Shown one piece after another: positions 25,694-33,687 of a stretch of DNA of 35,782 bases; within the stretch, counting starts at the first letter, position 1; each line of letters starts with the position of its first letter. The notes beneath the pieces were generated by a model that was not told the DNA's origin, searched no databases, and saw only the letters and a list, made by a program, of their open reading frames with translations. The stretch is from an uncultured bacterium (GTDB taxonomy: Bacteria; Planctomycetota; Phycisphaerae; Phycisphaerales; SM1A02). The position numbers were made by a program, and so were the translations under genes. The stretch lies in NCBI GenBank assembly GCA_903831295.1, contig CAIKXA010000024.1:1-35782 (forward strand), read 5' to 3'.

Positions 25694-26686
25694 TTAGTCG
25701 CACAGCATGGCCGCGGCTTGTTGGTAGCGCTGGATAGTTTTTGCGATCACATCCACTGGCAACACGGGACCCGGCGGGCAGCGATTCCAAAGACCAGCGG
25801 CTTCTTGGGCCAGCAACCAATTGCGCACGAATTGTTTGTCCAAACTTTCGGGCTCGCGTGTTCCATCCATCGTTGACGCGATCCAGTAGCGGCTTGAATC
25901 GGGCGTGAGCACTTCGTCGGCCAAGATCAGTTCATCCGTGGGGTCGCCGTTCTGGTCAAGGGCGAAACCAAATTCAAATTTGGTGTCCGCCAGGATCAAG
26001 CCACGAAGCGCGCAGAATTCGCTGGCGGATTTGTAGATCGCCAGACTCGCCGCGCGAAGTTTTTCCATGACCGATTCGCCAACCACCGAGGCCGCTTGTT
26101 CAAAGGATAGATTTTCGTCGTGGCCCGAATCGGCCTTGCTGGCTGGAGTGAAAATTGGTTCTGGAAGTTGGCTCCATTGTTTCAAGCCCGCGGGCAATGC
26201 GACGCCGCATACTCGGCCGGTTTTTTTATATTCCACAAATCCGCTGCCCGCGAGCCAGCCGCGCACCACGCACTCGATCGGAACAATCTTCACGCGCCGA
26301 CAAATCATGCAGCGCCCGTGCAGCATGTCCCGCTCCGATTGTGTGAGGCCTGGAATAATCGCAGGATCTGTTGAGATCACATGGTCGCGAATAATTTTCC
26401 ATTCGCGTATGCGTTCAAACCATTGCATGCTGATTTGCGTGAGCAACTTTCCCTTGTTGGCGATGACGGTGGGAAGAACCACGTCAAATGCGCTGATGCG
26501 ATCGGTGGCGATCACAATGATTCGAGGACTTTCGCCGGCGACTACGGGAAGTTCATAGACGTCGCGCACCTTGCCAACACGTTTGCCGGCAAGAGAGAGA
26601 TGCGTGGTCGCCACGCCTTGGGTGGCGCGGTTGTGGGTCTCGATGGAGTTGACTTGATTTTCACAAGCGGATGATTCCGATTCCAT
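25694..26686 (-). CDS. purC: SAICAR synthetase
   Basis: A 330-residue enzyme that couples CAIR with aspartate using ATP in purine synthesis. GKVRDVYEL (near residue 36), ATDRISAFDVVLP, SNKGKLLTQIS-like ANKGKLLTQIS, ECVVRGWLAGSG, LADTKFEFG and ILADEVLTPDSSRYW are all family motifs. Length fits the longer, monomeric type. I chose 26686 as start (MESESS); the first 25 residues are variable. The frame stays open further upstream to 26851 but that overlaps the divergent GH10-like gene's promoter region. No other pur genes are nearby. Confidence 0.96.
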   Translation of the reverse strand: MESESSACENQVNSIETHNRATQGVATTHLSLAGKRVGKVRDVYELPVVAGESPRIIVIATDRISAFDVVLPTVIANKGKLLTQISMQWFERIREWKIIRDHVISTDPAIIPGLTQSERDMLHGRCMICRRVKIVPIECVVRGWLAGSGFVEYKKTGRVCGVALPAGLKQWSQLPEPIFTPASKADSGHDENLSFEQAASVVGESVMEKLRAASLAIYKSASEFCALRGLILADTKFEFGFALDQNGDPTDELILADEVLTPDSSRYWIASTMDGTREPESLDKQFVRNWLLAQEAAGLWNRCPPGPVLPVDVIAKTIQRYQQAAAMLCD

Positions 26687-26785
26687 GCACAGATGGTATA
26701 GCCGCGAAAAAATATCAACGTGAACAACATAAAAAGCTCCAGATTCGCAGGGATGCGTAGGTTTCTGGTTACACTTTCTGTGCAA

Positions 26786-28315
26786 ATGCTTCGATTTGAT
26801 GTCCATCATGAATTCAATAGCGCCAGCGATCAGCGTCTTTACGGCGCCCATTTACTTGGGCGCGATGATTTGCCAGTGGCGGGCGAACTGAAATGGAAAA
26901 GTGGCTCCATTCGTTGCGAGCCCGCGGAGCCAACAGCGACCGCGTTGTGTGTGGAAGTGGATGCGGGCGGAATGGGTCGGCTGATGTTGCAAACATGTTT
27001 GCTGAAACAACGCGACGAACCCTATCTGCTCTTTCTGGAGTTGGCGCGACATCGCATCAAGCAGTACATCGTCAAGAGCGAGGAGTGGCAACTCTTTGAT
27101 CCCACTCTGTCGGGCGAAAGTTTGAAGCGGTGGGAGCACGCGCGAACACTTTTTGTGCGCGCCATGAACGAGGTCGACTTCTCCAAGGCTGAGACGTTCG
27201 CCAAGGATTCTTTAATCGCTGGTCTGGACGCCAATGAGCAATTGGCGCTGTTGCACGCTGAGTTGTTGGTGAAGCGACGCTTCGGCCACAAGCCGTCAAC
27301 CAGCACAGTGATTGGCGTGCGCGTGGATCCGCGAAGCGACATAAAAGTGTGCGGCGATACCGCCAAGGTTCTTGACGTGTTGATTGTTCCAACTCCTTGG
27401 AAATTAATCGAGCCGGCACAGGGCGAGTTTCGATTTCAGGAGATGGATCGATGGATGGCTTTCGCGGCTCAAACCAAGCGCCCAATTGTGGCGGGGCCGT
27501 TGCTGAGATTTGACAAGCGCACGTTGCCTCCGTGGATGGAGCCGGCCAAGAAAGATTTTTCAATGTGCGTTGATCGCTCCTACTCGTTCATGGAAAAAGT
27601 GGTGCATCGCTACCGCGACGTGGTCACTATGTGGAATTTGGGAAGTGGTTTGCACGCCAATGAGCACTTTGAATTCACCGATGAGCAAATGATGGATTTG
27701 ACTCGGCGAGCGAGCGTGTTGACGCGCCAAAGCCGCCATGGCGCGCGCACGCTCATTGAGTTAACAGAACTATTTTGCGATCACGTCTCCAGCCGTCCCA
27801 GCGCGCTCACGCCTTGGCAATATCTAGAGCGACTCTCGCAAGAGGGAATTCATTTCGACGCGGTGGGCGTTCAAATGTGTTTTGGTGGCGCGGTTGAAGG
27901 CACGGCGATGCGCGATTTAATGCAAGTTTCCGCCGTTCTTGATCGCTTTCTCGCATTTGATTGCAAGGTGATGGTCAGCGCGTTTGGTGTTCCAAGCCGT
28001 CAAGTTGATCCAAAGTGTGGATGGTGGCGCGAGCCATGGAGCGAGCAATTGCAATCCGTGTGGACAAGCCGCTTTGTCACCATCGCCTTATCCAAGCCAT
28101 TCATCGAAACCGTGATATGGGAACGATTGATCGACGAGGGCGAGGACGCCAGCGGACTGTTGTTTGAAAATGGAAAGGCAAAGAGCGTGTTCGCCAAGTT
28201 GCTCGCCATTCGCAAGCGATTGCGCAAGCCGCTGGCCGGTCCAAAACAAACTAGCGCCGCTGCAAATGACGTGGAAAATGATGAGACGCGCACTGGGGCG
28301 CCCTCGGTGGAATGA
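26786..28315 (+). CDS. GH10-like protein lacking both catalytic glutamates
   Basis: A 509-residue protein with an N-terminal beta-rich module (about 1-110, starting MLRFDVHHEF) and a C-terminal TIM-barrel resembling GH10 endo-beta-1,4-xylanases: PTPWKLIEPAQGEFRFQEMD, LPPWM, a W-x5-E position, HFDAVGVQ and ETVIWERLIDE are recognisable. The acid/base motif W-D-V-V-N-E reads WNLGSG and the nucleophile motif T-E-L-D reads SAFG, so both glutamates are gone. No signal peptide is evident, suggesting cytoplasmic location. The start could be upstream (ATG 26753, GTG 26720), but the N-terminus matches my memory of planctomycete homologues beginning MLRF; TACACT at 26770-26775 could be its -10. It ends in an ATGA overlap with comEA. 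Probably a binding or scaffold protein rather than a xylanase. Confidence 0.8.
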   Translation: MLRFDVHHEFNSASDQRLYGAHLLGRDDLPVAGELKWKSGSIRCEPAEPTATALCVEVDAGGMGRLMLQTCLLKQRDEPYLLFLELARHRIKQYIVKSEEWQLFDPTLSGESLKRWEHARTLFVRAMNEVDFSKAETFAKDSLIAGLDANEQLALLHAELLVKRRFGHKPSTSTVIGVRVDPRSDIKVCGDTAKVLDVLIVPTPWKLIEPAQGEFRFQEMDRWMAFAAQTKRPIVAGPLLRFDKRTLPPWMEPAKKDFSMCVDRSYSFMEKVVHRYRDVVTMWNLGSGLHANEHFEFTDEQMMDLTRRASVLTRQSRHGARTLIELTELFCDHVSSRPSALTPWQYLERLSQEGIHFDAVGVQMCFGGAVEGTAMRDLMQVSAVLDRFLAFDCKVMVSAFGVPSRQVDPKCGWWREPWSEQLQSVWTSRFVTIALSKPFIETVIWERLIDEGEDASGLLFENGKAKSVFAKLLAIRKRLRKPLAGPKQTSAAANDVENDETRTGAPSVE

Positions 28316-28650
28316 TGCAAAGTCGTGCGCCAATCCAGGGACTTGCGTTGCTGTCGCTTGGCGCGCTTGCCACGTTGATCGCGTCGCGGATCTCACAAAC
28401 ACAAATGCGAACGCCCGTGCAGGGAAATCAATATTCAACCTTGCCTGCGTGGCGAGTTGATTTGGATCGTGCGGGCCAAGATGAGTTGGCGGCCTTGCCG
28501 GGTATTGGGCCGGCGCTGGCGGCGGCCATTGTCAAGGATCGCAATATGCGCGGACCATTTCAAACGCTCTCGGGGTTGGATCGGGTGCGTGGAGTTGGCC
28601 CAGCGATTTTATCGCAAATCAAGCCGTTTGTGCTGCAACCGCCGCAGTGA
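28312..28650 (+). CDS. comEA: ComEA-like helix-hairpin-helix protein
   Basis: A 112-residue membrane-anchored protein. One TM helix (about 9-25) is followed by a short linker and paired helix-hairpin-helix motifs (about 46-107: DLDRAGQDELAALPGIGPALAAAIV, then GLDRVRGVGPAILSQI), the classic ComEA DNA-binding fold. ComEA pulls double-stranded DNA through the outer membrane during transformation. ATG 28312 overlaps the stop of the GH10-like gene; an ATG at 28315 is also possible. The mfd gene follows after 44 bases. Confidence 0.9.
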   Translation: MMQSRAPIQGLALLSLGALATLIASRISQTQMRTPVQGNQYSTLPAWRVDLDRAGQDELAALPGIGPALAAAIVKDRNMRGPFQTLSGLDRVRGVGPAILSQIKPFVLQPPQ

Positions 28651-28694
28651 GCTACTGTATGGGCTGAATCGACCGTGTCGCGATCGATCTTGTT

Positions 28695-31600
28695 ATGAAG
28701 TGGCGCGAAGAAATTTCCACATCCCCAGCGCTGACCGCGCTTGAGGAGAAGGTACGCACTGGGGGCGTTGCCAGTGTGCGTGGCGCGACTGGATCAAGCA
28801 CTTCCATCATCACACAGGCGTTGGCGGCGAAAGTGAATCGCGTGACGCTGTTGGCGACCGCGCATGTGGACGAGGCCGACGAGGTGATCGCCGAGTGGCA
28901 GGATCTTGGCCTTCATGCGTTGCGATTGCCCGCGCTTGAGGCTTCGGCGGGAGAAAGTATTTTGGCGGCGGAGTCGTTTCTTGAGCGGCTGAAAGTTGCC
29001 GACGCATTGGAAGGTGGCAAGGTGGCGTTGATCGTGGCGCCCATCGCCGCGCTGATGCAGCGTCTGCCAAACGCCGCGAAGCGGAAATTGTTGTACCGCA
29101 CATTGCGCGTTGGAGAGCGCGTGCCGCCGGCGCAACTTGCCGCGTGGTTGACCGAGCGCGGGTATCAACGAATGGAAGCCGTGGAAAATCCTGGGGAGTA
29201 TTCAGCGCGCGGCGGCGTGTTCGACTTGTATCCAGCAGCGGCCGCAAGCGCGGTGCGCCTGGATTTTTTTGGCGACGACATTGAACGCATGCATGAAATG
29301 GACGCCACCACGCAGGCCAACGATCGGCGCGTGGAAAGCGTGGACGTGCTTTGCGCCGACGAAAAACAATTGGCGCCCAGCGATGAGGATGCTGCTTTCG
29401 CGGATTTGCTGCCGCGCGATGCGTTGTTTGTGTTCGCTGAACTGGGCGAAGTCATGGAGCAATCCCGCGGATATTGGGAGCGAATTGATGACTCTGTTGG
29501 CGTGATCTCGCCAAACGACACGGTGAAGGTGTTGATGGATCGAGTGAGCAACACGCTGGCGTTCAATCAATTTTCGCAGACCAATGAACCGGCGTCGCTG
29601 GAGGTTCCAGTGCGTTCACTTGGATTAAGCGAAAGCGACACCGCGAAAGCGTTTGAATCACTGGTGGATTTTTCGGCCGATGCGGATGTGATTTTATTTT
29701 GTTCCACCGATGGAGACGTGACGCGTGCCAAAGAGCTTGCGCAAAAACACGCAGCTAGGGCGGGAGTGCTGGTGGTCCGCCAACATCTGCACCGCGGATT
29801 TCGTTGGGATCGCCCTGGCAAAAAATCGCTGATGCTTATTCCAGAGCATGAGTTGCTTGGGCGCTTTGGCGTGCGCCGCCGCGGTGGCGCGGTGTCGGCG
29901 GGTGCGCGTGCGCGCGACGCGTTCTTGCATTTTGAGAAGGGCGATTACGTCACCCACCGTGATCACGGCGTGGCGCAGTATGTGGGATTGGTCACGCGCG
30001 CCTCGCTTGATCGAACAGGCGCAGCGGTTGAGAGTGGCGGCGCCTCTGATGATGGATCGAGCGGCGTGATGCAGAGCGCGGCGCATCCTGAGATGGAATA
30101 TCTCGCGTTGCAATTTGAGGGCGCGACCAAACTGTATGTGCCGGCATTGCGAGTGGACTTGGTGCAGAAATATGTTGGAGCAGGGGCTTCAAAACCGCCG
30201 CTGAGCCAAATTGGTGGAAAGCGCTGGAAAGCCCAAAAAGAACGGGTTTCTGAGGCGGTTCGCGATCTTGCGGCGGAGATGTTGCGCGTGCAAGCCGTGC
30301 GCGCCGCCACGCACGGAGTCGCGTTTCCCCCGGACACCTCGTGGCAACATGAATTTGAGGAGGCGTTTCCATGGGATGAAACCGCGGATCAATTGACGGC
30401 CATCGCCGCCACCAAGCGCGACATGGAATCATCCAAGCCAATGGATCGTTTGATTTGCGGCGATGTTGGATTTGGAAAAACAGAGGTGGCCATTCGCGCC
30501 GCGTTCAAGTGCGTGGAGTCTGGCCGACAAGTTGCGGTGCTGGTGCCCACCACTCTCTTGGCGGAGCAACACGAACGGACATTTCGCGATCGATTTCGCG
30601 CGTATCCATTTCGCATTGAAAGTTTGAGCCGCTTCAAAAGCGACGCGCAGCAAAAAATAATTCTTGAAGATCTTCAAGCGGGGCGCATTGACCTGATCAT
30701 TGGCACGCACCGATTGTTGTCCAAGGACATTCGCTTCGCCAATCTTGGTTTGGTGGTGGTGGACGAGGAGCAGCGATTTGGCGTGGAGCACAAGCAGCGG
30801 TTGCTTTCATTCCGCGCCACGGCCGATGTGCTTACGTTGAGCGCCACGCCTATTCCGCGCACGTTGCATATGTCGTTGCTCGGTCTGCGCGACATCTCTA
30901 GTTTGACCACGCCGCCGGCTGATCGGCGCTCCATTGTGACGGAAGTGCTGGCGCTTTCATCCAAGCGATTGCAGCAGGCGATTCGCCGCGAATTGGCGCG
31001 CGAAGGGCAGACGTATTACGTGCACAACCGAATCCGTGGACTTGATCGAGCCGCCGAAAGAATCAAGGCGTTGGTTCCCGAGGCTCGCATAGAAATTGGC
31101 CACGGACAAATGCCCGCGGATCAACTTGAGCAAGTGATGCTGCGCTTCATGCGTCATGAATGCGACGTGCTTGTGAGCACTTCGATCATTGAGAGCGGCA
31201 TTGACAATCCGCGCGCCAACACGATGTTCATTGACTTGGCGGATTTGCACGGCTTGTCCGATTTGCATCAGTTGCGCGGACGAGTTGGACGCTCCAACCA
31301 CCGCGCGTATTGCTATTTATTTTTACCCGAGGGTCGACCGATCACCGACGACGCGCGCCGAAGATTGCGCGCCATTGAGGAGTACAGCATGCTTGGTTCG
31401 GGCTTCCGCATCGCCATGCGCGATTTGGAAATCCGCGGCGCCGGAAATTTGCTGGGCGCGCAGCAGAGCGGCCATATCGCGGCGGTGGGTTACGAAATGT
31501 ATTGCCAGCTTTTGGAGGACGCCGTGGATGGCTTGACCTCGCGCAAGAAAATTCGCTCGGCCGACAATGTGCTTGACATTGGTTTGGCTGGCGCGATTCC

Positions 31601-32027
31601 GCGCGGATTTATTCCCAGCGAGCGGCGGCGGTTGGAGGCCTATCGACGTGTTTCCAGCGCCGACACGATTGATGTGTTGTCGCGCACCATCAGCGACATT
31701 GAAAGCGCCTATGGGCAACCGCCAGTCACCATGCGAATTCTGCTTGATTTGGCTGAGTTGCGCGTGATTTTGGCCGCGTTGGGCGTGCGATCCTTGGTGA
31801 AACGCGATTTGGATTACATCTTCCACACCGCGCAACCAGCGCTTTTGCAGCGAGCCCTGAGCCATGCGCAAGCCACGGTGCGCGTGATTGGCAAGGCGGA
31901 CGCCGAAGGCCTAATCGATGTCTATGTTCGGCCCGCGGGCTCGCTGGAGGATCCAGCGCGCATGATGAAATTGCTGCGCACCCAATTGCGCAAACTCATT
32001 CCCGCGCCGGTGGTGGGCGCCGCATGA
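28695..32027 (+). CDS. mfd: Transcription-repair coupling factor Mfd
   Basis: A 1110-residue DNA translocase that removes stalled RNA polymerase and recruits UvrA. Domains in order: UvrB-homology region (about 1-330), the CarD-like RNA-polymerase-interacting domain (FEKGDYVTHRDHGVAQYVGLV near 412), SF2 helicase (Walker A CGDVGFGKTE near 590, DEEQ box near 690, QLRGRVGRSNHRAYCYL), and the TRCF C-terminal domain (about 960-1060). The RNAP-interacting domain contains an extra Gly/Ser/Ala-rich loop of about 25 residues (near 437-462). All helicase motifs look intact. Length is close to the family norm of about 1150. Confidence 0.96.
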   Translation: MKWREEISTSPALTALEEKVRTGGVASVRGATGSSTSIITQALAAKVNRVTLLATAHVDEADEVIAEWQDLGLHALRLPALEASAGESILAAESFLERLKVADALEGGKVALIVAPIAALMQRLPNAAKRKLLYRTLRVGERVPPAQLAAWLTERGYQRMEAVENPGEYSARGGVFDLYPAAAASAVRLDFFGDDIERMHEMDATTQANDRRVESVDVLCADEKQLAPSDEDAAFADLLPRDALFVFAELGEVMEQSRGYWERIDDSVGVISPNDTVKVLMDRVSNTLAFNQFSQTNEPASLEVPVRSLGLSESDTAKAFESLVDFSADADVILFCSTDGDVTRAKELAQKHAARAGVLVVRQHLHRGFRWDRPGKKSLMLIPEHELLGRFGVRRRGGAVSAGARARDAFLHFEKGDYVTHRDHGVAQYVGLVTRASLDRTGAAVESGGASDDGSSGVMQSAAHPEMEYLALQFEGATKLYVPALRVDLVQKYVGAGASKPPLSQIGGKRWKAQKERVSEAVRDLAAEMLRVQAVRAATHGVAFPPDTSWQHEFEEAFPWDETADQLTAIAATKRDMESSKPMDRLICGDVGFGKTEVAIRAAFKCVESGRQVAVLVPTTLLAEQHERTFRDRFRAYPFRIESLSRFKSDAQQKIILEDLQAGRIDLIIGTHRLLSKDIRFANLGLVVVDEEQRFGVEHKQRLLSFRATADVLTLSATPIPRTLHMSLLGLRDISSLTTPPADRRSIVTEVLALSSKRLQQAIRRELAREGQTYYVHNRIRGLDRAAERIKALVPEARIEIGHGQMPADQLEQVMLRFMRHECDVLVSTSIIESGIDNPRANTMFIDLADLHGLSDLHQLRGRVGRSNHRAYCYLFLPEGRPITDDARRRLRAIEEYSMLGSGFRIAMRDLEIRGAGNLLGAQQSGHIAAVGYEMYCQLLEDAVDGLTSRKKIRSADNVLDIGLAGAIPRGFIPSERRRLEAYRRVSSADTIDVLSRTISDIESAYGQPPVTMRILLDLAELRVILAALGVRSLVKRDLDYIFHTAQPALLQRALSHAQATVRVIGKADAEGLIDVYVRPAGSLEDPARMMKLLRTQLRKLIPAPVVGAA

Positions 32028-32048
32028 AGTGGCGCATGATGTTTGGAA

Positions 32049-32070
32049 GTATTTCGCGTGGCAGCGAAAT
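32049..32070. other. Stem-loop between convergent mfd and TSCPD gene
   Basis: TATTTCGC (32049-32056) pairs with GCGAAATA (32063-32070), loop GTGGCA. No T run follows on either strand, so it is not a canonical terminator. Confidence 0.4.
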
Positions 32071-32140
32071 AAAATCGCGCTTGATTTAAACAATCGCCGC
32101 TGATCGATAAAGTTTTTGTAGTGCGAGTAGTGGGGCGAGA

Positions 32141-32575
32141 TTATCTGCGCTCAACAAAATGAATTTGCAGATAGCGCGCCACATAATCCAGAATACTGGA
32201 AGCCTCTGGGATTTCCGGATTGCTCGTGATGCCCATGGGCTCAAAGCGCATGCCGCGAAATCGATCGGCGGCGTCGTGCGTAGTCAATCCATGTTGCAGC
32301 GCCAAACTGAACGCGCGGCAAAATCCTTGGATCAGACCTGAAAGAGTCGATCCTTCTTTGCTCATCTTGATAAAGATTTCGCCTGGTCTTCCATCTTGAA
32401 ACAGACCAATGGTGAGATAGCCCTCGTGTCCCGCAATGCAGAACTTGTGAGTTTGACTTTGACGGGTTTCTGGAAGAATTTCGCGGCGGTCTGAAAGAAG
32501 CGTCATAGATGGATCCTCGAGTTGGGTATCCATCGGTTCAATAAGGGCTTCGACTAGACTTTCTGTTTCAGACAT
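32141..32575 (-). CDS. Stand-alone TSCPD domain (C-terminal part of class II ribonucleotide reductase)
   Basis: A 144-residue protein whose residues about 34-140 match the C-terminal TSCPD region of adenosylcobalamin-dependent ribonucleotide reductase (NrdJ): RQSQTHKFCIAGHEGYLTIGLF, PGEIFIKMSKEGSTLSGLI, TRFEPMG-like RFEPMG, and NPEIPEASSILDYVARYL. The catalytic barrel of NrdJ is absent, and no ORF upstream encodes it, so this is a separate small gene, not a truncated end. Solitary TSCPD proteins are known in some bacteria, where their role is unclear; regulation or redox support of NrdJ is plausible. An 8-bp inverted repeat sits immediately before the start codon. Convergent with mfd. Confidence 0.85.
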   Translation of the reverse strand: MSETESLVEALIEPMDTQLEDPSMTLLSDRREILPETRQSQTHKFCIAGHEGYLTIGLFQDGRPGEIFIKMSKEGSTLSGLIQGFCRAFSLALQHGLTTHDAADRFRGMRFEPMGITSNPEIPEASSILDYVARYLQIHFVERR

Positions 32576-32578
32576 TTT

Positions 32579-32616
32579 TTGGAGTTGCTCCAGGTGTGGT
32601 TTCAGCGTAACTCCAA
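32579..32616. repeat. Inverted repeat against the TSCPD gene start
   Basis: TTGGAGTT (32579-32586) and AACTCCAA (32609-32616) are perfect inverted 8-mers with 22 bases between. The inner arm lies only three bases from the ATG of the TSCPD gene (minus strand), so it could be an operator or a leader stem-loop that controls translation. Confidence 0.55.
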
Positions 32617-32785
32617 CAGGCTTTCAACGCGACACAATTTGGCCACCCGAGCTGAATTTTTGAAAATCAATGTCCCAAATCACGGGGCAATATTTTTTGA
32701 ATCCATCCTGAAAAGAAAAACTTTGGCGCAGGGGGACCAGGAAAAATCGCTCCATAGGCACAGCGTTTTGGTTGTAAACCAAATA
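32617..32785. other. Intergenic region between TSCPD gene and rplI
   Basis: No gene recognised. A small palindrome TTTGGTT/AACCAAA with loop GTA is at 32767-32783. The region is AT-rich and would hold the promoter of the TSCPD gene. Confidence 0.4.
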
Positions 32786-32826
32786 TAAAAAAGCCACAAA
32801 TCAACGGCAAATCATTGCCAATTGAT
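32786..32826 (-). terminator. Probable terminator after rplI
   Basis: On the minus strand a stem of ATCAA and GGCAA with their complements (32800-32826, one small internal loop, loop TGAT) begins six bases after the rplI stop; a run of six T (32787-32792) follows seven bases later. Confidence 0.55.
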
Positions 32827-32831
32827 GAACT

Positions 32832-33560
32832 TTAGTCCTTGTCCTTTTTGGACTTCTTTCCCTTTTCGGACTTGCCAGACTTCTCTGGCTTATCCGATTT
32901 CTCAGCCTTCTCGGCCTTGGGAGCGGCTTCATCATCCGACTTATCGGCTGACTTCTTGCCCTTCTTGTCTTTTTTGCCCTTCTTGCCCTTGGAATCGTCG
33001 TCGCCTTGGGTTTCATCCGTGGCTTCTTCCATTTCCTCAACCACGTCTTCGCTTTGGGCGGCGCGTTCAGCATCAACGGACTGTTGGAAGAGTTCAAGTG
33101 TGCGATCTGGCAGCACTTCGATATTGATTTCTGTACGGAGCTCACGATCAAACACAATGGCGCAGGTGTATGAACCAATGCGGCGAACCGTGTTGGCCAA
33201 ACGAACCGCTTGCATTTCCACGGCGAAACCGTCCAGTACCAGCTGATCGAAGATGTCGCGATGGGTGACGGCTCCGTACAAGGCGCCTTGATCATTCACG
33301 CTGCGAATAAGTTTGATGGTGACATCCGTGAGGCGCTCGATCAATTTCGCGCGGCCTTCTTGACGCTTCTGCATAGCGGCGGCGGCGGCAGCGCGGGCAT
33401 CTTTAAGTGCCTCGATCTTTTCCGCGGTTGGATATTCGGCGAGACCGTGGGGTAGGAGGTAATTGCGCGCGTGTCCAGGCTTGACCTTGACCACATCGCC
33501 AACCAGACCCAGATTTTCAACGGAGATATTTAAAAGTAATTCAACATTTCGCTTTGCCAT
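32832..33560 (-). CDS. rplI: Ribosomal protein L9 with long Lys/Asp/Glu tail
   Basis: A 242-residue L9. The N-terminal domain (MAKRNVELLL... GHARNYLLPHGLA, residues 1-40) binds 23S rRNA; the helix and C-terminal domain (to about 148) follow. L9 is normally about 148 residues, so about 94 residues are extra: first an acidic stretch (EDVVEEMEEATDE), then alternating Lys/Ser/Gly/Asp/Glu runs. The tail is low-complexity and presumably disordered. AAGGA lies eight bases before the start, overlapped by a CCCC-AAA-GGGG hairpin. Separate promoter and upstream terminator suggest it is transcribed independently of ssb here. Confidence 0.95.
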   Translation of the reverse strand: MAKRNVELLLNISVENLGLVGDVVKVKPGHARNYLLPHGLAEYPTAEKIEALKDARAAAAAAMQKRQEGRAKLIERLTDVTIKLIRSVNDQGALYGAVTHRDIFDQLVLDGFAVEMQAVRLANTVRRIGSYTCAIVFDRELRTEINIEVLPDRTLELFQQSVDAERAAQSEDVVEEMEEATDETQGDDDSKGKKGKKDKKGKKSADKSDDEAAPKAEKAEKSDKPEKSGKSEKGKKSKKDKD

Positions 33561-33652
33561 GACGCTGTCCTTCCCCTTTGGGGAGTGAGGGTGGCCGCAA
33601 CACCCAACATGTGCCTACTTTCACGCGAAAGTCAGGCTGCGGCGAGCGCCCA

Positions 33653-33681
33653 AGTATGGCAAAAACCCCCTTGATTTTCAA
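33653..33681 (-). promoter_or_regulatory. Promoter candidate for rplI
   Basis: On the minus strand TTGAAA (33676-33681) and CATACT (33653-33658) are separated by exactly 17 bases, a good sigma70 match. The -35 hexamer lies inside the terminator hairpin loop and stem at 33661-33687, so the two signals overlap. Confidence 0.6.
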
Positions 33682-33687
33682 GGGGGT
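33661..33687 (-). terminator. Rho-independent terminator upstream of rplI
   Basis: Perfect 10-bp stem ACCCCCTTGA with TCAAGGGGGT (33665-33687, loop of three), followed on the minus strand by TTTTT (33661-33665). It would stop transcripts coming from ssb about 100 bases before rplI. Confidence 0.85.
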
